Assembly: GCA_947479075.1 (NCBI GenBank) | Contig: CANJZR010000214.1 | Span: forward strand, 1 to 6,773 | Reading direction: 5' to 3' | DNA length: 6,773 nucleotides | DNA from: Planctomycetaceae bacterium | GTDB lineage: Bacteria; Planctomycetota; Planctomycetia; Planctomycetales; Planctomycetaceae | Shown here: positions 1 through 6,773 of the stretch, piece by piece | How the letters are laid out: each line of letters opens with the position of its first letter | Numbering within the stretch: the first letter of the stretch is position 1 | Program-made: the position numbers and the translations under genes | The notes under the pieces: generated by a model | The model's database searches: none | Seen by the model: the letters and a program-made list of their open reading frames with translations, nothing else | Told to the model about the DNA's origin: nothing

Positions 1-489
1 AAGAAAGAATATCGGGCCATCGTTCGCGGCACGATCGAGAGAGACTCCGATTACATCCGTACCTGGATCAAGGTTCACCCCAAGAACCACGAGAAAATGC
101 TCGAGTGCGAAGAGGGTGAGCAGGGCGCTCGCGAGGCGGTTACGTTCTACAAGGTCCTGGAACGGTTTCGCGGGTTCACTTACGTCCAACTCCTTCCCGA
201 GACCGGACGCACGCACCAGCTGCGGGTGCACATGCTGCACCTCAAGTGTCCGATCATCGCCGACAAGCTGTATGCCGGTCACGGACAAGTCACACGCGGA
301 GATGTGGCTGCTCCAGAGACAATCGCGGGTGGAGATGATACGCTCATCACCCGTCAAGCACTGCATGCCTTTCGGATTCAGTTTCGCCACCCGGTCACTG
401 ACCGGACGATGCAGTTGGAGGCTGAACTCCCGCAGGATATGCAGCAGACCCTGGAAGCCCTGAGAGCCTATCGAAAGCTAAGCGGATGA
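1..489 (+). CDS. RluA/RluD-family 23S rRNA-type pseudouridine synthase, C-terminal part (5' end outside window)
   Basis: The reading frame is open from base 1 (KKEYRAIVRG...) to a TGA at 487-489, giving 162 residues of the C-terminal half. Family enzymes isomerise specific uridines in structured RNA, usually 23S rRNA, to pseudouridine in the cytoplasm. The fragment shows the family's K-x-Y-x-A-x-V-x-G strand at its very start. At about bases 205-273 it shows the conserved GRTHQLRVHM...PIIADKLYAG segment, which helps form the active-site floor. The end is a typical RluA-type tail (ALHAFRIQFRHPVT). The catalytic Asp of the HRLD motif and any N-terminal S4 domain lie upstream of the window, so activity and the exact subfamily (RluA, RluC or RluD) cannot be decided. 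The stop codon overlaps the next gene's start (ATGA). Family confidence is high; RNA target unknown. Confidence 0.93.
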   Translation, partial: KKEYRAIVRGTIERDSDYIRTWIKVHPKNHEKMLECEEGEQGAREAVTFYKVLERFRGFTYVQLLPETGRTHQLRVHMLHLKCPIIADKLYAGHGQVTRGDVAAPETIAGGDDTLITRQALHAFRIQFRHPVTDRTMQLEAELPQDMQQTLEALRAYRKLSG

Positions 490-1349
490 AACTGGCAAAG
501 GTGAGATTGGCGGACGGAAAGGTCCGCGTCGCGTTGGTGGAAGACAAAGGCCTGCAGCTGCTCGATATGGAGCAGGTCACCGGGATCCGAGTGTTGTCGG
601 ACATCCTGCACGCACCCGACCCCGTCGGCCTGGCGAAGTTCCTCGTCGACCCGAAGGCCGGTCCCATCAAGATCAATGAAGTGACGTTCCTGGCCCCGAT
701 CGATCGGCAGGAAGTCTGGGCGGCGGGCGTGACCTACAAGCGCAGCCAGATCGCCCGCATGGAAGAGTCCGAAGCGGGCGCGAGCCACTACGACAAGGTC
801 TACACGGCCCCGCGCCCTGAGATCTTCCTCAAGGCCACTCCGCACCGCGTCTCTGGTCCCGGCGAACCAGTTCGCGTGCGTGCCGACAGCGGCTGGTCGG
901 TTCCCGAGCCGGAGTTTACGCTCGTTCTGAATCCCGCCAAGCAGATCGTCGGCTATACGATCGGCAACGACATGTCGGCCCGCGATATCGAAGGGGAGAA
1001 CCCCCTCTATCTGCCACAGGCAAAAGTCTACAACCAGTGCTGTGGACTCGGTCCCTGCATCCTCTTGGCTGATGGTCCGCTGAACAAAGAAGCGGTCACG
1101 ATTGAACTGGTCATTCACCGCAACGGAGCTGAGGCGTATCGCGCTTCGACCCCGCTCAGCCAGATGAAGCGCGAACTGCCCGAACTGGCTGAGTGGCTCG
1201 GCAAGGAAAACGATCTCCCGGCTGGAGCGTTTCTCCTCACGGGAACGGGAATTGTTCCGCCCGATAACTTTACGCTGGAGAACGGCGACTCGGTTTCGAT
1301 CTCGATTACCGGGATCGGCACGCTCAACAACCCGGTCGTGAAGGACTGA
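486..1349 (+). CDS. Fumarylacetoacetate hydrolase (FAH) family protein, resembling 2-keto-3-deoxy-D-arabonate dehydratase-type enzymes
   Basis: A complete 287-residue protein. FAH-fold enzymes are cytoplasmic, metal-dependent hydrolases, isomerases, decarboxylases or dehydratases acting on 2-oxo acids. Residues 1-70 form a poorly conserved N-terminal domain; the catalytic fold spans about 75-285. The divalent-metal site is visible as E141 and E143 in VPEPEF plus D162 in GYTIGNDMSARDIEGENP. The segment NPLYLPQAKVYNQCCGLGP (about 172-190) and the run from PRPEIFLK to SGPGEPV (about 109-128) resemble the sugar-acid branch (2-keto-3-deoxy-D-arabonate dehydratase-like) more than true fumarylacetoacetase. 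A C-terminal TGTGIVPP...L..GD motif (252-268) closes the fold. The ATG overlaps the pseudouridine synthase stop (ATGA) and has no separate Shine-Dalgarno, suggesting translational coupling. A strong terminator follows. No neighbouring sugar- or aromatic-catabolism gene points to a substrate, so the exact reaction is open. Confidence 0.9.
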   Translation: MKLAKVRLADGKVRVALVEDKGLQLLDMEQVTGIRVLSDILHAPDPVGLAKFLVDPKAGPIKINEVTFLAPIDRQEVWAAGVTYKRSQIARMEESEAGASHYDKVYTAPRPEIFLKATPHRVSGPGEPVRVRADSGWSVPEPEFTLVLNPAKQIVGYTIGNDMSARDIEGENPLYLPQAKVYNQCCGLGPCILLADGPLNKEAVTIELVIHRNGAEAYRASTPLSQMKRELPELAEWLGKENDLPAGAFLLTGTGIVPPDNFTLENGDSVSISITGIGTLNNPVVKD

Positions 1350-1386
1350 ACCGCTTCCGGTGGTTCGGACTGTATCGATTATTCCA

Positions 1387-1420
1387 AAACCCCAGCCCGG
1401 GAATCGGGCTGGGGTTTCTT
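1387..1420 (+). terminator. Rho-independent terminator after the FAH-family gene
   Basis: A perfect 13-bp stem (1387-1399 paired with 1405-1417; AAACCCCAGCCCG arm) closes a five-base GGAAT loop and runs into TTTCTT. It starts 37 bases after the FAH stop codon. The left arm begins with AAAA, so the opposite strand also ends in a short T run, but no minus-strand gene ends here. It separates the pseudouridine synthase-FAH unit from the PilZ gene. A weaker stem (about 1346-1352 with 1362-1368) sits at the stop codon itself and lacks a T tract. Confidence 0.88.
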
Positions 1421-1504
1421 CATATTCCAGCAACCAGTGGTGAGTGACCTAAGTTTATATACGGGCCGTCTGGTCAGTTTCCCCACCGCAGGTTTCCTCA
1501 CTCC

Positions 1505-1921
1505 ATGACTACACACGATGATCGACGAAGGAACTTCCGTGCCGATCTCCGCACGGTGGTCAACGTCTATACCCCCGATTCCTTCTCCACGACACCCCCG
1601 ACTTTTCAGCGGGCCTGGTCCGAAGATGTCTCTGCCACAGGGGCTCGGTTGATTTCCGAGGGGGAGATTGAGCCCGATAAGGTGTGGCTCAAGTTTCTCG
1701 CTCAAGGAAAAGATGACTGTGTGATCGAAGCAGAGATCGTCCGCCGAGACAAGGTCCCGCGCAGTCACTTCAGGACCCGGGACAAGCTTCATGCGTATGG
1801 AGTGCGGTTCCTCAGGCTGCTCAATGAGGCGGAGTTTCTCGAACTGTCGCTGGATCAGGTCGAACAAGTCACAGCCAAGCCGGATGCCGCTCCTTCGCCC
1901 AAGAAGGTTCCAATCAGCTGA
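1505..1921 (+). CDS. Single-domain PilZ protein (putative c-di-GMP receptor)
   Basis: A 138-residue soluble protein made almost entirely of one PilZ domain. PilZ domains bind the second messenger cyclic di-GMP and change conformation to control motility, exopolysaccharide synthesis or other surface functions. Both ligand-binding signatures are present: R-x3-R (R8 to R12, in DRRRNFR) and D-x-S-x2-G (D41, S43, G46, in EDVSATGARL). The barrel closes at HAYGVRFLRL (96-105), and a polar, Pro/Lys-rich tail ends the protein. There is no signal peptide, membrane helix or attached catalytic domain, so it would act as a cytoplasmic adaptor. The ATG has no recognisable Shine-Dalgarno. The upstream terminator implies its own promoter. 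No diguanylate cyclase, phosphodiesterase or pilus gene lies beside it, so the output cannot be inferred. Confidence 0.88.
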   Translation: MTTHDDRRRNFRADLRTVVNVYTPDSFSTTPPTFQRAWSEDVSATGARLISEGEIEPDKVWLKFLAQGKDDCVIEAEIVRRDKVPRSHFRTRDKLHAYGVRFLRLLNEAEFLELSLDQVEQVTAKPDAAPSPKKVPIS

Positions 1922-1971
1922 GTTCGTGTGTGGATGATCCCGATTGATGTCGGGCTCGCTACACTGAATGC

Positions 1972-2376
1972 ATGACCTTTACGGATGCCGATCTTCTGGC
2001 CTACCTCGATGAAGCCCTGTCGCCGCAAAGCGCGGCAGAGGTGGAGCGAGCTGTGCGTGATTCCGCAGCTTTGCGGCACCGACTGACAGCCTTGCTGGAA
2101 CAGCGAGATCAGGGTGGTCACACGTTGGGCGAAATCTGGCGAAGACGCCAGCTGAGTTGCATCGGCCGCACCGATCTGGCCCAGTATCTGCGTGGGCAGC
2201 TGCCACCAGCCCAGCGGGATTATGTCGAGTTCCACACCGGCGTGATTCACTGTCCCATCTGTGAGGCGAATCTCGAGGATCTGCGTCAGCTGTCGCAGAC
2301 TCCGGAGGAAGACCAAAGCCATCGACGGCGAAAGTTCTTCGAGTCCTCGGCGGGGAAGCTGCGCCGCTCGGAATAG
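1972..2376 (+). CDS. Planctomycete-type small protein with anti-sigma/zinc-finger-like Cys motif, function unknown
   Basis: A 134-residue cytoplasmic protein with no membrane helix. Two related halves are visible. Residues 7-44 (DLLAYLDEALSP...LTALLEQ) lack cysteines. Residues 68-106 (DLAQYLRGQLPP...LEDLRQ) carry H88, H93, C94 and C97 (HCPIC), and C63 lies just before (RRQLSC). The layout 'DL..YL...L....YVEFH...C..C.ANL.DL' resembles zf-HC2-like anti-sigma domains and a small-protein family I associate with planctomycetes. The canonical HxxxCxxC spacing is not met: the spacing is H-x5-C-x2-C. The tail (112-134) is charged. It follows the PilZ gene by 50 bases, has no Shine-Dalgarno, and converges on the PiT gene. 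No sigma factor or kinase gene is adjacent, so an anti-sigma role is only a structural analogy. Confidence 0.75.
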   Translation: MTFTDADLLAYLDEALSPQSAAEVERAVRDSAALRHRLTALLEQRDQGGHTLGEIWRRRQLSCIGRTDLAQYLRGQLPPAQRDYVEFHTGVIHCPICEANLEDLRQLSQTPEEDQSHRRRKFFESSAGKLRRSE

Positions 2377-2422
2377 GCGATGGTGAACTTGCCTGACAAA
2401 TTTCTCAACTCTCCTGGCGGGA

Positions 2423-3391
2423 TTACTGTCCGGGGATGATACGGCTCAGGATCAGATACGAGAGACCCGCGAGTAACGCTCCACAGGGAACAGTGCTGAC
2501 CCAGGCCAGCATGATCTCCCCCACGGTTTTCCATTTAGCCTGGCGGGTGACAGCTCCCATCCCGAGCAGCGAGCCCACACTGACGTGCGTTGTACTGACC
2601 GGGTAACTGTGCAGACTGGCCGTGGAGACAAGTACGGCCGTCACCAGACTCGAGGCAAAGCCCTGGCCGGGGTTCATTTCGGTGACCTTTTTGCCAAGCG
2701 TCTCGGCGACGCGGTCGGCGTCCAGCAAGCCGCCAATGGCGATCCCGGTCGCGACCGCGAAAAAGGCCCAGTGGATGTTGATGTTCGGGACCAGCAGTAG
2801 CAGGCCGACCACCTTGGGCGTGTCGTTCAGTCCCCGTGCAAAGCTGGCGGCTCCGGCACACAGAAAATGAAGTCCATCCAGGAGTGGAGTCCGATGGTCA
2901 GGAGCGAGCTTCAGCGCCCTCAATATCAGATAGGTTGTCGCCCCCAGCACCACAGCCAGAATGGGGCTGAAAAAGAGCGGATAGAGGAAGTTCTTTCCCA
3001 ATGCTTCCAAGTGAACTTGTGCACCATTTCCGACCAGCCCCGCCCCGATGAGCGAGCCCACCATGGCGTGCGTCGTCGATACGGGAAATCCCAGCCGCGT
3101 GGCCAGCAAACTGGTCAGCGCAGACCCCAGTGCCACAGCTGCGACAAACTCTGGCGACTGGCAGAGTTCGTCGGGCACCAGACCTCGCCCGGCAAACTTC
3201 TTGAGCATCGATTCGGCGAGCCACATCGACGCGAGCGAACCCGCGAACGTCATCGCGGTGCCCCAGTAGAGAGCCTGCTTCAACGTGGTCGTCCCGCTAC
3301 CGTAGAGCGAGGCGACACCTTTGAAGTTTGCGTTCGCTCCATTCGTAAACGCGACGAAGCAGACCGCTAAGAACAGAATCCCGATCAGCAC
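2423..3391 (-). CDS. PiT/PHO4-family inorganic anion permease (phosphate, or possibly sulfate)
   Basis: A 322-residue polytopic inner-membrane protein with roughly 9-10 hydrophobic segments and the inverted-repeat layout of the PHO4 family. These are H+- or Na+-coupled carriers for phosphate; the Bacillus member CysP carries sulfate. Each half has the PVSTTH re-entrant motif followed by VGSLxGxG (103-108 and 264-269). The signature normally written GAND appears as NGANANFKG at 17-25, with Ala at 21 instead of the usual Asp. In the second half it is GLNDTPK (187-193), with the Asp kept. The start is GTG at 3391, chosen because AGAGG (3402-3398) sits six bases upstream and overlaps the rhodanese stop codon, and an in-frame TAG lies just above. 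The nine-base gap to the rhodanese gene indicates one operon. Family assignment is firm; substrate is not. Confidence 0.9.
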   Translation of the reverse strand: MLIGILFLAVCFVAFTNGANANFKGVASLYGSGTTTLKQALYWGTAMTFAGSLASMWLAESMLKKFAGRGLVPDELCQSPEFVAAVALGSALTSLLATRLGFPVSTTHAMVGSLIGAGLVGNGAQVHLEALGKNFLYPLFFSPILAVVLGATTYLILRALKLAPDHRTPLLDGLHFLCAGAASFARGLNDTPKVVGLLLLVPNINIHWAFFAVATGIAIGGLLDADRVAETLGKKVTEMNPGQGFASSLVTAVLVSTASLHSYPVSTTHVSVGSLLGMGAVTRQAKWKTVGEIMLAWVSTVPCGALLAGLSYLILSRIIPGQ

Positions 3392-3397
3392 GGATGA

Positions 3398-3402
3398 CCT
3401 CT
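3398..3402 (-). promoter_or_regulatory. Shine-Dalgarno (AGAGG) of the PiT gene, overlapping the rhodanese stop
   Basis: On the minus strand the sequence reads TAG-AGG-TCATCC-GTG. AGAGG shares bases with the TAG stop of the sulfurtransferase gene and lies six bases from the GTG. It supports both the GTG start and translational coupling of the two genes. Confidence 0.6.
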
Positions 3403-4318
3403 ACTTCGCTCGGTTCGCTTGAGTCTCTGCGGGCAGATGCTTCATCGAGACGTATTCCTTCCAAGATCCCTCGTAGAGCCGCACGTTCGGGTACCTGGCA
3501 ACATGCCGTAGATAGAACCGCAGCAGGCTCCCTTCGCGAGAGGTTCCGCAGTAGACGATGATCTCCTTGTCGGGTGTCAGACCGGCCGTCTGGAGTTCGG
3601 CCTTCATGTGTTCAAAGGGCCGGAACTGATGCGTGTTGTCCGTCTCCATCAATCGGGCCCAGTGAAAGCTGATCGCTCCGGGGATGTGTCCTTTCCTGAG
3701 CCAGACATCGTCGTTACCCAGGTATTCGTTGCGTGGGCGGGCATCGACGAGGACCACGCCGGGCTGCCCCTTGCGTTCCAGAAGTTCTTCGATCGCAATT
3801 CCGATTTCGGGCCGGGTGTTCCGGGGAAGAGTGCCTGACGGATTGCCGAAGTACTCCTGAGTCACCGGGAACGGGCTCTGCTGCCAGGCGGGCAATCCGC
3901 CATCGACAATGCGGATGTCCTCCACTCCGAACTTTTCCAGGACATAGGCGACCATGCTGGCGCTCAGGATTTCGTCGTTCGGGAGTTTGTCGCCCGTCGC
4001 GTAGATCAGATGAGTACGGCTCGTGTCGACGCCGGCACGGATCAGCAAGGCACGCGTCAGGTCATCGGGCAGGTATTGCACCGGGACGCCGTTGTCGGTG
4101 CCGCGCAGCGTATCAAAGTTCAGGTGGTGAGCTGTCGGAATGTGTCCGCGGAAGTAGTCCTTGTATCCCCCGCGAGTGTCGATCACGAGTGGCCGCTGGG
4201 CCGCGTCAGGCGAATCGATGAGCCGCTTTGATTCGGTCGGCGTGATGAGTCCGATTTCGGCCTGACATACTGACACTCCGAAGAACGTGAGAAAGTAGGT
4301 GATAAAGAAATGCTTCAT
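3401..4318 (-). CDS. Exported tandem-rhodanese sulfurtransferase (thiosulfate/3-mercaptopyruvate type, SseA-like)
   Basis: A 305-residue protein from the ATG at 4318; a TTG at 4330 would add four residues but separates the Met-Lys-His start from its hydrophobic core. Residues 1-20 form a signal peptide (MKHFFITYFLTFFGVSVCQA, likely cut before Glu21). The residue before C18 is Val, so a lipobox is unlikely and a periplasmic location is inferred. Two rhodanese domains follow. The first (about 24-148; VIDTRGGYKDYFRGHIP) has YATG where the active-site loop would be and is presumably non-catalytic. The second (about 172-290; LVDARPRNEY, KGHIPGAISFHW, YCGTSREGS) has the probable sulfur-carrying Cys257. 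VRLYEGSWKEY near the end is typical of the SseA group. Such enzymes move sulfane sulfur from thiosulfate or mercaptopyruvate to an acceptor. It is the first gene of an operon with the PiT permease. The acceptor and true donor are unknown. Confidence 0.9.
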   Translation of the reverse strand: MKHFFITYFLTFFGVSVCQAEIGLITPTESKRLIDSPDAAQRPLVIDTRGGYKDYFRGHIPTAHHLNFDTLRGTDNGVPVQYLPDDLTRALLIRAGVDTSRTHLIYATGDKLPNDEILSASMVAYVLEKFGVEDIRIVDGGLPAWQQSPFPVTQEYFGNPSGTLPRNTRPEIGIAIEELLERKGQPGVVLVDARPRNEYLGNDDVWLRKGHIPGAISFHWARLMETDNTHQFRPFEHMKAELQTAGLTPDKEIIVYCGTSREGSLLRFYLRHVARYPNVRLYEGSWKEYVSMKHLPAETQANRAK

Positions 4319-4387
4319 GGCTGAGGTCAATGAAGTGATGGAATTCTGGTGAGTCGCCCGTTGCGATTCTGGAACTGTCGCAGCTTG

Positions 4388-4415
4388 CCACCGATTCTAC
4401 AACCGAATCGGGTGG
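4388..4415. repeat. Inverted repeat / hairpin in the divergent promoter region
   Basis: CCGATTC (4391-4397) is perfectly complementary to GAATCGG (4405-4411) around a seven-base TACAACC spacer. With one bulged G (4412) the pairing extends by CCA/TGG (4388-4390 with 4413-4415). Neither side is followed by a T tract, so it is not a typical terminator. It lies 70 bases upstream of the rhodanese ATG. It could be an operator for a dimeric repressor or a 5'-leader hairpin of that operon; the sequence does not distinguish these. Confidence 0.5.
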
Positions 4416-4652
4416 AGCCGCGTCATGCGGAAGTGGCCGTAAATGAATGGGCTTCTTCGGCGCGGCGGAGTCTTCATTCCCTTCGCCCAGGCCGCATGGG
4501 GGTTGGTTGTCGATGATCGCGAACGAACATCCTTGGCCGAATCAGACATCCCATTCGGGAGTTGCGAAACAGTCCCTGACTGACGTAATCTCCGGACTGG
4601 TCTCGGAGGGAATACGAGCCTGGGCGGGTTCGATTCATCTCGTCTGTTTTGC

Positions 4653-4658
4653 AAGGAG
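4653..4658 (+). promoter_or_regulatory. Shine-Dalgarno (AAGGAG) of the DUF1559 fusion gene
   Basis: AAGGAG lies six bases upstream of the ATG at 4665, an ideal spacing, and fixes the start of the long rightward gene. It is the clearest ribosome binding site in the window. Confidence 0.85.
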
Positions 4659-4664
4659 CAAGGT

Positions 4665-6773
<2,109 letters not shown>

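Larger units (their letters stand above)
4319..4664. other. Divergent intergenic region between the rhodanese-PiT operon and the DUF1559 gene
   Basis: This 346-bp stretch must contain the promoters of both divergent transcription units. I see one strong inverted repeat (4388-4415), a weaker one (CCGAAT at about 4539-4544 with ATTCGG near 4553-4558), and the ribosome binding site of the rightward gene. No convincing -35/-10 pair, RNA gene or coding frame stands out; the short open frames here have no family resemblance. Confidence 0.7.

Noticed and set aside
468..1433. A 321-codon minus-strand open frame opposite the FAH-family gene
   Set aside because: It mirrors a clear family member with intact metal ligands, is rich in Arg/Asp/Val as expected of an antisense shadow, spans the terminator, and shows no recognisable motif.
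1450..1462. AT-rich TTTATATAC island about 43 bases upstream of the PilZ gene as a -10 element
   Set aside because: No -35-like hexamer lies at 16-18 bases upstream; plausible as a promoter location given the preceding terminator, but not supportable as a defined promoter.
1960..1971. TACACT just before the ATG at 1972, suggesting a leaderless transcript for the 134-aa protein
   Set aside because: No -35 at the right distance; one hexamer match is not evidence.
2377..2422. Possible bidirectional terminator between the convergent genes
   Set aside because: The best stem (AGGCGA with TTGCCT) is six pairs including a G-U with an eight-base loop and no T tract; too weak to call.
2867..3370. A 167-codon plus-strand open frame opposite the PiT permease
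   Set aside because: Composition is Arg/Gln/His-rich with no hydrophobic core or motif; it is the antisense shadow of a well-supported membrane protein.
4562..4591. TTGCGA-N18-TAATCT as a sigma70-type promoter for the DUF1559 fusion gene
   Set aside because: Only four of six and three of six consensus matches with long spacing; such matches occur by chance.

Overview
The window looks like chromosomal DNA from a planctomycete, probably order Planctomycetales. The strongest sign is the long gene at the right edge. It carries the DUF1559 block with its AVQQAREAARRSQ-type helix followed by NNLKQIGLA, a domain massively expanded in this phylum. A small protein with the lineage-typical layout 'W..RRQLSC...DL..YL...DYVEFH...CPICEANLEDL' agrees. 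The DNA looks moderately GC-rich by eye (not counted). Several genes lack a clear Shine-Dalgarno, which is common in this phylum. No rRNA, tRNA, CRISPR, IS element or phage gene is visible.

Layout. (1) 1-489 (+): the 3' part of an RluA/RluD-type pseudouridine synthase, overlapping by ATGA with (2) 486-1349 (+), a complete fumarylacetoacetate hydrolase (FAH) family enzyme. A perfect 13-bp hairpin terminator follows at 1387-1420. (3) 1505-1921 (+): a single-domain PilZ (c-di-GMP receptor-type) protein. (4) 1972-2376 (+): a 134-aa planctomycete protein resembling an anti-sigma zinc finger. (5) On the minus strand, converging on gene 4, is a two-gene operon. An exported tandem-rhodanese sulfurtransferase (4318-3401) is followed nine bases later by a PiT/PHO4-family anion permease (3391-2423, GTG start, SD overlapping the upstream stop). 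(6) A 346-bp divergent intergenic region (4319-4664) holds a strong inverted repeat. (7) 4665-6773 (+, runs off the window): a membrane-anchored protein of at least 703 aa. It has two copies of a DUF3352-like region followed by a DUF1559 block, and it has no prepilin GFTLIE leader.

How the genes relate. The first pair is probably cotranscribed but has no obvious shared pathway. The most coherent functional unit is the sulfurtransferase-permease operon. PiT-family carriers are usually annotated as phosphate transporters, but Bacillus CysP shows that the family also moves sulfate. A partner sulfurtransferase, together with the missing Asp in the first signature motif, makes a sulfur oxyanion a reasonable alternative substrate. 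I did not find a clearly new defence or mobile system. The points most worth following are this operon and the unusual architecture of the last gene.
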